A stretch of DNA of 64,000 nucleotides. It comes from Phreatobacter sp. (GTDB lineage Bacteria; Pseudomonadota; Alphaproteobacteria; Rhizobiales; Phreatobacteraceae). Location of the stretch: the NCBI RefSeq assembly GCF_022843985.1, contig NZ_JALHMP010000004.1, forward strand, positions 93,849 through 157,848, written 5' to 3'. The position numbers were made by a program, and so were the translations under genes. The notes beneath the pieces were generated by a model. The model was not told the origin of the DNA, did not search any database, and saw nothing but the letters and a program-made list of their open reading frames with translations. Within the stretch, counting starts at the first letter, position 1. Every line of letters starts with the position of its first letter. This document shows positions 19,904 to 27,131 of this stretch, one piece after another.

Positions 19904-20977
19904 TCACGTGATATAGCGCGCCAGCGGCGGTGTCAGGCGCTCGACCACCAGGCGGATCAGCACCGGCAGGAACAGGCCCGCGAGGGTCAGCACGACGACA
20001 TAGACGTAGAAGGCGTTGCCGTCCCATTTGACCACGAGGAAGCCGAAGCCCTTCACCAGGCCGATGCAGATCGTGTTGAACAGATAGATGGCCATGGTGT
20101 AGCGGCCGAAGAACAGAAAGACCGGATCGTTCGCGGCCGCCAGCCGTGCCGCGGCGAAATGCAGCGCCGGGATCGCAGCGAGCGCCACGGCGAGGCCTAT
20201 CAGCGGGTTCGCCAGCCACTGGGCGGCGGTGAGCAGGACGGCGAAGAGCGCGACGGCGAGCCATCCCCGCCGTTCCAGAAGCTCTGCCATGAGGCCGCGA
20301 CGCTGCCCCAGCCAGATGCCGATGAAGAAGAAGGCGGCATGGCGCAGCACGCGGTCGGCATAAAGGAGGCTCTCGACCTCGATCTGCGTCAGGACCAGGC
20401 CGAGCACGATGAGGGCGGGCAAGATGCGCGGGAACGGTACCACGACGAAGCGGAAGACCAGCGCATAGACGAAGGCCGCGTAGAGATACCAGACGGAGGT
20501 CGCGGGGCTGCGGCTCGTATGGACGAAGAGACCGTCGAGATAGGCGAGGAGGCTGTCCTGCGTGTTGTCGACGTGGATGATCTGGGAGAAGACCATCTTG
20601 CCGGCGATGATGATCAGCCCGAAGGCGAAGAAGGGCAGCAGCAGCCGGTCCGCCCGCCGGGCGATGAAACGCACCGCGCCCTCGCTGCGGTCGCTGCGGT
20701 CGCTGCGGTCGCTGCGGTCGCTGCCGGCATAGCCCAGCACATAGCCGCTGAGATACATGAAGAACGGCATGTGGAAGAGATAGATCGCCGTCTTGAGATA
20801 CTGGTACCAGTCATGGCCGGCAGGAACCTGCTGGGACACGACGTGCCCGACCACCACCAGGACGATGCCGATGCCCTTCGCGGTGTCGATGTCGAGCAGG
20901 CGCGCGCGGGCCCCGGCCGCAGGGACGGCAGCTGCGGCGGGACGGCGCTCCTCGGCGGCGATGGCTGGCGGACTCAT
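19904..20977 (-). CDS. Acyltransferase-3 family membrane protein with S-D-R repeat
   Basis: An integral membrane acyltransferase of 357 aa related to fucose 4-O-acetylase/OpgC-type enzymes that acylate exopolysaccharides or glucans. The conserved opening is RLLDIDTAKGIGIVLVVVGHV, with the proposed catalytic His in VVGHV, followed by ~10 hydrophobic helices. FLYAYLD- and VWYLYAAFVYAL-type motifs fit the family. Between the helices near residue 85 and the basic FIARRADRLL loop sits SDRSDRSDRSDRS, encoded by a 9-bp tandem repeat and likely a flexible cytoplasmic linker. It is divergent from urtA across 337 bp. The acyl acceptor is unknown. Confidence 0.87.
   Translation of the reverse strand: MSPPAIAAEERRPAAAAVPAAGARARLLDIDTAKGIGIVLVVVGHVVSQQVPAGHDWYQYLKTAIYLFHMPFFMYLSGYVLGYAGSDRSDRSDRSDRSEGAVRFIARRADRLLLPFFAFGLIIIAGKMVFSQIIHVDNTQDSLLAYLDGLFVHTSRSPATSVWYLYAAFVYALVFRFVVVPFPRILPALIVLGLVLTQIEVESLLYADRVLRHAAFFFIGIWLGQRRGLMAELLERRGWLAVALFAVLLTAAQWLANPLIGLAVALAAIPALHFAAARLAAANDPVFLFFGRYTMAIYLFNTICIGLVKGFGFLVVKWDGNAFYVYVVVLTLAGLFLPVLIRLVVERLTPPLARYIT
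20682..20724. repeat. 9-bp in-frame tandem repeat (TCGCTGCGG)
   Basis: Four complete identical copies of TCGCTGCGG (20682-20717) and a partial fifth (to 20724), inside the acyltransferase gene. On the coding strand each unit encodes Ser-Asp-Arg. Because the unit is a multiple of three, slippage would change linker length without breaking the frame. Confidence 0.9.
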
Positions 20978-21124
20978 GGCGAAACCCCCGCGCGGCCACC
21001 GCCGCGCTCTGGAGAACCAGACTAGCTCGGCAACCCTTCACAAAGCCTAAGCCGACCATCGACGCGCGCACCGCGCTGCTGCTGCAATCACAGGCAATAG
21101 CATATGCCTAAAAAAAAGGCGTAT

Positions 21125-21142
21125 TGCATAGCGGGCCATGCA
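21125..21142. promoter_or_regulatory. NtrC-like upstream activator site for urtA
   Basis: TGCAT (21125-21129) and ATGCA (21138-21142) form a perfect inverted repeat with 8 bp between, resembling the NtrC site TGCAC-N7-GTGCA. Its centre is about 120 bp upstream of the transcription start predicted from the sigma-54 promoter, the usual enhancer distance. An A8 tract just upstream may bend the DNA. NtrC binding is inferred. Confidence 0.45.
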
Positions 21143-21227
21143 GCCGCAGCGCGCACCCCCAGCCGCAGGGACAGGACAAGAGATAATTCAAAAACAGAGT
21201 CAAAGGATTGGCCGACAAATCCGGTGC

Positions 21228-21242
21228 TGGCACGCCCGTTGC
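21228..21242 (+). promoter_or_regulatory. Sigma-54 (RpoN) promoter of the urt operon
   Basis: CTGGCACG-CCCG-TTGC matches the sigma-54 consensus YTGGCACG-N4-TTGC. The invariant GG is at 21229-21230 and GC at 21241-21242, with exactly 10 bp between them. The expected transcription start is near 21254, giving a ~60-nt leader before the urtA ATG at 21315. This fits nitrogen-limitation control through NtrC. Confidence 0.75.
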
Positions 21243-21314
21243 GAAGCGACATCGGCCATCGGGCAAGGGTCTGGCTGCCGAAGCCCGGGGCGGAACCACT
21301 AACGGGAACTCTCC

Positions 21315-22607
21315 ATGTTGAACCTCAAATCAAAAGTGCTCGGCCTCGTCGCCGGCGCCGCCATGGCAGCCGGCGTTCTCGCCGCGCCGGCCAAGGCGCA
21401 GGAGACGATCAAGATCGGTATCCTGCACTCGCTGTCGGGGACGATGGCCATCAGCGAGACCACGCTGAAGGACGTCATGCTCATGCTCATCGAGGAGCAG
21501 AACAAGCGTGGCGGCGTGCTCGGCAAGAAGCTTGAACCCGTCGTCGTCGATCCCGCTTCGAACTGGCCGCTCTTCGCCGAGAAGGCCCGCGAATTGATCG
21601 CCCAGCACAAGGTCGCCGTGACCTTCGGCTGCTGGACCTCGGTGTCCCGCAAGTCGGTCCTGCCGGTCTTCGAGGAACTGAACTCGATCCTGTTCTATCC
21701 CGTGCAGTACGAGGGCGAGGAATCCTCGCCGAACATCTTCTACACCGGCGCCGCCCCGAACCAGCAGGCGATCCCGGCCATCGACTATCTCCTTTCCGAG
21801 GGCGTGAAGCGTTTCGTCCTCGAAGGCACGGACTACGTCTATCCGCGCACCACCAACCGCATTCTCGAGGCCTACCTTCTTTCCAAGGGCATCAAGGCCG
21901 AGGACATCTCCACCAATTATACACCCTTCGGCCATTCCGACTGGCAGACGCGCGTCGCGACCATCAAGCGCTTCGGCTCGACCGGCGTGAAGACCGCGGT
22001 CGTCTCCACGATCAACGGCGACGCCAACGTCCCCTTCTACAAGGAGCTCGGCAACCAGGGCGTCAAGGCGACCGACATTCCCGTCATCGCCTTCTCGGTC
22101 GGTGAAGAGGAACTGGCCGGCATCGACACCAAGCCGCTGGTCGGCCACCTCGCCGCCTGGAATTACTTCCAGTCGGTCGATACCCCCGCCAACCGCGACT
22201 TCATCGCCCGCTGGCGGGCCTTCAAGAAGAACGAGCGGGCCGTCACCAACGATCCGATGGAGGCCCATGTCATCGGCTTCGCCATGTGGGTGAAGGCGGT
22301 CGAAGCCGCCGGCACCACCGACGCGACCGCGGTGCGTCGCGCCATGATCGGCATCGCCGTGCCGAACCTGACCGGCGGCATCTCGACCATGATGCCGAAC
22401 CATCACATCACCAAGCCGGTGCTGATCGGCGAGATCCAGGAGAACGGCCAGATCCAGACGGTCTGGCAGACTCCCGGCACCGTCGTGGCGCAGGAATGGT
22501 CACCGCATCTGGAAGGCTCGCGCGACCTGATCGCCGACCACCGTCCGCCGATGAACTGCGGCAATTTCAACGTCCGCACCGGACGCTGCGGCGGCGCCCA
22601 GCGCTGA
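21315..22607 (+). CDS. urtA: Urea ABC transporter substrate-binding protein
   Basis: Periplasmic urea-binding protein of 430 aa. A signal peptide (MLNLKSKVLGLVAGAAMAAG, cut near APAKAQ) is followed by the UrtA-specific start ETIKIGILHSLSGTMAISETTLKDVMLM. FGCWTSVSRKSVLPVFEE and LFYPVQYEGEESSPN are characteristic of UrtA and AmiC-like binding proteins and distinguish it from LivJ/K. It is the first gene of urtABCDE behind a sigma-54 promoter. A GC stem-loop follows the stop, probably favouring high UrtA output relative to the permeases. Confidence 0.96.
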   Translation: MLNLKSKVLGLVAGAAMAAGVLAAPAKAQETIKIGILHSLSGTMAISETTLKDVMLMLIEEQNKRGGVLGKKLEPVVVDPASNWPLFAEKARELIAQHKVAVTFGCWTSVSRKSVLPVFEELNSILFYPVQYEGEESSPNIFYTGAAPNQQAIPAIDYLLSEGVKRFVLEGTDYVYPRTTNRILEAYLLSKGIKAEDISTNYTPFGHSDWQTRVATIKRFGSTGVKTAVVSTINGDANVPFYKELGNQGVKATDIPVIAFSVGEEELAGIDTKPLVGHLAAWNYFQSVDTPANRDFIARWRAFKKNERAVTNDPMEAHVIGFAMWVKAVEAAGTTDATAVRRAMIGIAVPNLTGGISTMMPNHHITKPVLIGEIQENGQIQTVWQTPGTVVAQEWSPHLEGSRDLIADHRPPMNCGNFNVRTGRCGGAQR

Positions 22608-22623
22608 ACTCGATCCGACGACA

Positions 22624-22651
22624 GGGGGCGCGCCGGCAGCGGCGCGCCCCC
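22624..22651 (+). terminator. Intercistronic stem-loop between urtA and urtB
   Basis: GGGGGCGCGCC (22624-22634) pairs perfectly with GGCGCGCCCCC (22641-22651) around a 6-base loop, followed by CTTCTTCC. It starts 17 bp after the urtA stop. As urtB is the next gene in the operon, a partial terminator or a 3'-end protector of urtA mRNA is more likely than a full stop. Confidence 0.7.
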
Positions 22652-22688
22652 CTTCTTCCCCTGCACTGCTGCGCAACGAGGGCCGAGC

Positions 22689-24383
22689 TTGAACGCGTCA
22701 ACACGATCCGGTCTCGACTCCGGTTCCGGGACCTTGCGCCCCTGCTCCCCTCCGCCTGCTGCGCGGGACAAGGACATCGGCCCGATCCGCGCCCTGTCGG
22801 CATTCCTTGTGGCCGCCCTCGCCGCCTTCGTCCTGATCCTCGCCGGTCCCGCCCGGGCACAGGACCATGCCGCCCTCGTCCAGCGCTTCGCCACCGAGAG
22901 CTTCAACGACATCGCCGGCGCCGTGAACGGCCTCGCCACGTCCGGCTCGCCGCGCGCCGCCCCCGTCATCGAGGCGCTGCGCGACGGCCGCCTCGTCTAC
23001 CGCGCCGGCGACCGCCAGGTCTTCATCCGCCGCCCCGACAATTCCTTCGTCAACGCCCTCACCGGCGAGCCGGCGGCCGATGTCGGCACGACACGCCCGG
23101 TGCGCCTCAACAACAATGTCCGCCGCGCCATCGATGCCGCCGTCGGTGCGCTGTCGCTGCTCCACCCCGACCCCGCCCGCCGCACCAGCGCCGCGGAAGC
23201 CGTTTTCAAGTCGCGCGACAGCGCGGCGCTGGCCGCCCTGGACGCGGCCATCGGCCAGGAGCGTGACCCCCGCATCAGGAAGCTGATGGAGGAGGCGCGC
23301 GCCGCCGTGGTCGTCGCCAACCCGCAGGCCGCCGAGGCCGACCGCATCGCCGCCATCGGCATCATCCAGCGCCGCGGTGATCAGGACGCCCTCGCCATGC
23401 TCGGCTCGCTGCCAGCGACGACACCGCCGCTGGTGCGCGAGGCGGCCGAGAGCGCCGCGGTCGGCATCCGCCGCACCCTGGCCGTCTGGGAGGCCGGCCA
23501 GAACGTCTGGCACGGCATTTCCCTCGGCTCGGTCCTGCTGCTCGCCGCCATCGGCCTCGCCATCACCTTCGGGGTCATGGGCGTGATCAACATGGCCCAT
23601 GGCGAGATGGTGATGATCGGCGCCTACACGACCTTCGTGGTGCAGCAGACCATCCGCACCGTCGCCCCCGGCCTCATGGACGTCTCGCTCTTCATCGCCC
23701 TGCCCATGGCCTTCCTCGTCGCCGGTGCCATCGGCGTCGCCATCGAGCGGCTCATCATCCGCCATCTCTATGGCCGGGCGCTGGAGACGCTGCTCGCCAC
23801 CTGGGGCGTCAGCCTCGTGCTGCAGCAGGCGGTGCGCACCTGGTTCGGCCCCACCAACCGGGAGGTGACGACGCCGTCCTGGATGTCCGGCTCCATCGAG
23901 ATCGGCCATCTCGCCATCACCGCCAACCGGCTCGCCATCATCGTTTTCGCTATCATCGTCTTCGCCGCCCTGCTGCTGTTCCTCAAGCGCACGCCCTTCG
24001 GACTGCAGACGCGGGCGGTGACCCAGAACCGGCGGATGGCAGGGGCCATGGGCATCCGCACCAACTGGGTCGACGCCTTCACCTTCGGGCTCGGCTCGGG
24101 GATCGCGGGGCTCGCCGGCGTGGCGCTGAGCCAGATCGACAATGTCTCGCCCAATCTCGGCCAGGCCTACATCATCGACAGTTTCATGGTCGTGGTCTTC
24201 GGCGGCGTCGGCAATCTCTGGGGCACGCTGGTCGCCGCCATGACGCTCGGCATCGCCAACAAGTTCCTCGAACCCTATGCCGGCGCGGTGCTGGGCAAGA
24301 TCCTGCTCCTCGTTTTCATCATCCTGTTCATCCAGAAGCGTCCCCGGGGCCTGTTCGCCCTCAAGGGCCGGGCGGTGGAATGA
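22689..24383 (+). CDS. urtB: Urea ABC transporter permease UrtB
   Basis: Inner-membrane permease of 564 aa, longer than LivH because of the UrtB-specific N-terminus: a signal/anchor (LSAFLVAALAAFVLILAGPARAQ) and ~200 helical residues outside the membrane (residues ~55-265, Ala-rich HEAT-like). The LivH-type membrane domain follows from WHGISLGSVLLLAAIGLAITFGVMGVINMAHGE, with the permease loop around NRRMAGAMGIRTNWVDAFTFGLGSG. The start is a TTG at 22689; no better codon precedes the hydrophobic anchor. Its stop overlaps the urtC ATG by 4 bp. Confidence 0.93.
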   Translation: MNASTRSGLDSGSGTLRPCSPPPAARDKDIGPIRALSAFLVAALAAFVLILAGPARAQDHAALVQRFATESFNDIAGAVNGLATSGSPRAAPVIEALRDGRLVYRAGDRQVFIRRPDNSFVNALTGEPAADVGTTRPVRLNNNVRRAIDAAVGALSLLHPDPARRTSAAEAVFKSRDSAALAALDAAIGQERDPRIRKLMEEARAAVVVANPQAAEADRIAAIGIIQRRGDQDALAMLGSLPATTPPLVREAAESAAVGIRRTLAVWEAGQNVWHGISLGSVLLLAAIGLAITFGVMGVINMAHGEMVMIGAYTTFVVQQTIRTVAPGLMDVSLFIALPMAFLVAGAIGVAIERLIIRHLYGRALETLLATWGVSLVLQQAVRTWFGPTNREVTTPSWMSGSIEIGHLAITANRLAIIVFAIIVFAALLLFLKRTPFGLQTRAVTQNRRMAGAMGIRTNWVDAFTFGLGSGIAGLAGVALSQIDNVSPNLGQAYIIDSFMVVVFGGVGNLWGTLVAAMTLGIANKFLEPYAGAVLGKILLLVFIILFIQKRPRGLFALKGRAVE

Positions 24384-25525
24384 TGCTTACCCGGTTTCTC
24401 TTCGAAAGGATCGACCGCGGCGGCTGGGTTTTTCTGGTGCTCCTCGGCCTCGCCGCCGTCCTCGTGCCGGTGCTGAACCTTGCCGTGCCGCCGGGATCGA
24501 TGTTCCACGTGTCGAACACGGCCGTAGGGCTCTGGGGCAAGTACATGACCTATGCCCTGCTCGCCATCGCGGTCGATCTGGTCTGGGGCTATTGCGGCAT
24601 CCTCTCCCTCGGCCACGGCGCCTTCTTCGCCCTCGGCGGCTATGCCATGGGCATGTATCTGATGCTGCAGATCGGTCCGCGCGGCGTCTATGCTCATCCG
24701 ACCCTGCCGGATTTCATGGTCTTCCTGAACTGGACGGAATTGCCTGTCGCCTGGTGGGGCTTCTCCTCCTTCCCCTATGCCATGCTGATGGTGGCCCTGG
24801 TTCCGGGCCTCCTCGCCTTCGTCTTCGGCTGGTTCGCCTTCCGCTCCCGCGTCACCGGCGTCTATCTGTCGATCATCACCCAGGCGCTCACCTATGCGCT
24901 GATGCTCGCCTTCTTCCGCAACGACATGGGCTTCGGCGGCAATAACGGCCTCACCGACTTCAAGGACATTCTCGGCTTCAACATCCAGAGCCAGACGACC
25001 CGGGCGGTGCTTTTCTCGCTATCGGTCCTGGCATTGATGGCCGGCTATCTCGTCGCCCGCGCCATCGTCACCTCGAAGGCCGGCAAGATCATCATCGCCA
25101 TCCGCGACGCCGAGCCGCGCACCCGCTTCCTCGGCTACCGGGTGGAGAACTTCAAGCTCTTCGTCTGGACGGTCTCGGCGGTCATGGCCGGCATTGCCGG
25201 CGCGCTCTACGTGCCCCAGGTCGGCATCATCAATCCGAGCGAATTCTCCCCCGCCAATTCCATCGAGGCCATCGTCTGGGTGGCGGTCGGTGGCCGCGGC
25301 ACGCTGGTCGGCGCGGCCCTCGGCGCCGGCCTCGTCAACTTCGCCAAGAGCTGGTTCACCGGCGCCTTCCCGCAGGGCTGGCTCTTCGCCCTCGGCGGTC
25401 TGTTCATCTTCGTCACACTGTTCCTGCCGAAGGGCATCCTCGGCACCTTCACCGATTGGTGGAAGCGCCGCGGCGAGAGCCGCAAGCCGCCAACCGCCTC
25501 GCCGGCGAGCCAGCCGGCGGAATGA
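24380..25525 (+). CDS. urtC: Urea ABC transporter permease UrtC
   Basis: LivM-type inner-membrane permease of 381 aa, partner of UrtB. The membrane domain begins GLWGKYMTYALLAIAVDLVWGYCGILSLGHGAFFALGGYAMGMYL, the UrtC signature, and continues through LVPGLLAFVFGWFAFRSRVTGVYLSIITQ. The cytoplasmic coupling loop is around IAIRDAEPRTRFLGYRVENFKLFVWT. The ATG overlaps the urtB stop (ATGA), so translation is coupled. The C-terminal tail is Arg/Ser/Pro-rich. urtD begins 10 bp downstream. Confidence 0.95.
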   Translation: MMLTRFLFERIDRGGWVFLVLLGLAAVLVPVLNLAVPPGSMFHVSNTAVGLWGKYMTYALLAIAVDLVWGYCGILSLGHGAFFALGGYAMGMYLMLQIGPRGVYAHPTLPDFMVFLNWTELPVAWWGFSSFPYAMLMVALVPGLLAFVFGWFAFRSRVTGVYLSIITQALTYALMLAFFRNDMGFGGNNGLTDFKDILGFNIQSQTTRAVLFSLSVLALMAGYLVARAIVTSKAGKIIIAIRDAEPRTRFLGYRVENFKLFVWTVSAVMAGIAGALYVPQVGIINPSEFSPANSIEAIVWVAVGGRGTLVGAALGAGLVNFAKSWFTGAFPQGWLFALGGLFIFVTLFLPKGILGTFTDWWKRRGESRKPPTASPASQPAE

Positions 25526-25535
25526 GGACGGAGCC

Positions 25536-26345
25536 ATGCTGATCGACCCGATGGAAACCCAGCTGCCCGCCGATCCCGTCAAAGCGATCGAGCGCCCGCA
25601 GGTGGTCACCCAGTCGCTGCTCTATCTCGACGGCGTCTCGGTGAGCTTCGACGGCTTCCGCGCCATCAATAATCTCTCGCTGATCATCGCCCCCGGCGAG
25701 ATGCGCGCCATCATCGGCCCCAACGGCGCCGGCAAGACGACGATGATGGACATCATCACCGGCAAGACCAAGCCGGATGCCGGCGACGTCATCTTCGACG
25801 GCCAGGTCGACCTCACCCAGCTCGACGAGACGGCCATCGCCAATCTCGGCATCGGTCGCAAGTTCCAGAAGCCCACCGTCTTCGAGATGCACACGGTGGA
25901 GGACAATATCGAGATGGCGGTGAAGGCCGACCGCACCGTCTTCGGCACGCTGTTCTCGCGCCACTCGGCCGAGATCTGGCGGCGCGTCGACGAGCTCCTC
26001 GGCATCGTCCGGCTCGGCGATCACCGCAAGCGCCTCGCCGGAGACCTCTCCCACGGCCAGAAGCAGTGGCTGGAGATCGGCATGCTGCTGGCGCAGGACC
26101 CCAAGCTCCTGCTCGTCGATGAGCCGGCCGCCGGCATGACCGACGTGGAGACCGGCGCGACGGCCGAGCTCCTGAAGGACATCGCACGGACCCATTCCGT
26201 CGTCGTGGTCGAGCACGACATGGGCTTCATTCGCGAACTCGGGGTCAAGGTCACCTGCCTGCACGAGGGTTCGGTCCTTGCCGAGGGCAGCCTCGACCAG
26301 GTCAGCGCCGACGAGCGGGTGATCGAGGTCTATCTGGGGCGGTGA
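25536..26345 (+). CDS. urtD: Urea ABC transporter ATPase UrtD
   Basis: LivG-type ATPase of 269 aa. Walker A is IGPNGAGKTT near residue 62, the signature is LSHGQKQWLEIGM, and Walker B is LLLVDEPAAGMTD. The SHGQ form of the signature and the GIGRKFQKPTVFEMHTVEDN segment are typical of UrtD. The ATG at 25536 has GGACGGAG just upstream; a longer frame reaching back to 25194 lies inside urtC and is rejected. It is the fourth gene of urtABCDE, acting at the cytoplasmic face. Confidence 0.95.
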   Translation: MLIDPMETQLPADPVKAIERPQVVTQSLLYLDGVSVSFDGFRAINNLSLIIAPGEMRAIIGPNGAGKTTMMDIITGKTKPDAGDVIFDGQVDLTQLDETAIANLGIGRKFQKPTVFEMHTVEDNIEMAVKADRTVFGTLFSRHSAEIWRRVDELLGIVRLGDHRKRLAGDLSHGQKQWLEIGMLLAQDPKLLLVDEPAAGMTDVETGATAELLKDIARTHSVVVVEHDMGFIRELGVKVTCLHEGSVLAEGSLDQVSADERVIEVYLGR

Positions 26346-26347
26346 CC

Positions 26348-27043
26348 ATGCTGGAAGTGAAGAACGTCGACCTCCATTACGGCGCGGCCCAGGCCCTGCG
26401 CGACGTCTCCGTCGTGGTCGAGCCGGGCAAGGTCACCTGCGTCCTCGGCCGCAACGGCGTCGGCAAGACATCGCTGATGCGGGCCATTATCGGCCACCAG
26501 CCGATCTCCGGTGGCGAGATCCTCTGGGAGGGCCGCGACATCACCCGCATGCCGCCCTTCGAGCGGGCGCGCCGCGGCATCGCCTATGTGCCGCAGGGCC
26601 GCGAGATCTTTCCGCTCCTCACCGTGAAGGAAAATCTCGAAACCGGCTTCGCGCCGCTCAAGCGCGCCGACCGCACCATCCCCGACGACATCTTCTCCCT
26701 CTTCCCCGTGCTCAAGGACATGCTGGGCCGCCGCGGCGGCGACCTGTCGGGCGGCCAGCAGCAGCAGCTCGCCATCGGCCGGGCCCTGGTCACCCGGCCG
26801 CGGCTCATCGTGCTCGACGAACCGACGGAAGGAATCCAGCCCTCGATCATCAAGGATATCGGCCGCTCCATCGATTATCTGCGCAGCAAGGGCGATATCG
26901 GCATCCTCCTTGTGGAACAATATCTCGACTTCGCGGAGGAACTGGGCGACCGGTTCTATGTGATGGAGCGCGGCCGCGTGGTGGTCCAGGGCCTCAAGGG
27001 CGAGGTCGACCGTGGCGCCCTGCACCGGAGCATGGCCATCTGA
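26348..27043 (+). CDS. urtE: Urea ABC transporter ATPase UrtE
   Basis: LivF-type ATPase of 231 aa. Walker A is LGRNGVGKTSLMRAI, the signature is LSGGQQQQLAIGRAL and Walker B is LIVLDEPTEGIQPS; the IQPS ending and IAYVPQGREIFPLLTVKENLETG are UrtE-like. The ATG at 26348 is preferred because GGGGCGG lies ~6 bp upstream; the GTG at 26342 is an alternative overlapping the urtD stop. It is the last urt gene. No urease genes follow within the window. Confidence 0.95.
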   Translation: MLEVKNVDLHYGAAQALRDVSVVVEPGKVTCVLGRNGVGKTSLMRAIIGHQPISGGEILWEGRDITRMPPFERARRGIAYVPQGREIFPLLTVKENLETGFAPLKRADRTIPDDIFSLFPVLKDMLGRRGGDLSGGQQQQLAIGRALVTRPRLIVLDEPTEGIQPSIIKDIGRSIDYLRSKGDIGILLVEQYLDFAEELGDRFYVMERGRVVVQGLKGEVDRGALHRSMAI

Positions 27044-27131
27044 GGGCCGACGCGCCGACAGCTGACCAGCCCCTTTGCCGATTCAATGTCCGGCGCGCTT
27101 CGTCTATCGTGCCGCACCGGAGAGCACATGC

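Larger units (their letters stand above)
20978..21314. other. Divergent intergenic regulatory region, acyltransferase/urtA
   Basis: The longest gene-free stretch (337 bp) in the window. It holds an A8 tract at 21110-21117 flanked by GCCT/AGGC, an inverted TGCAT/ATGCA site, a sigma-54 promoter (each listed separately) and an AT-rich segment around 21180-21200. No credible small gene or RNA gene is seen in it. The half nearest the acyltransferase start has no promoter I would defend. Confidence 0.7.

Noticed and set aside
20682-20724. Phase-variable switch by repeat slippage
   Set aside because: The 9-bp unit is a multiple of three, so slippage cannot turn the frame off; only linker length would change.
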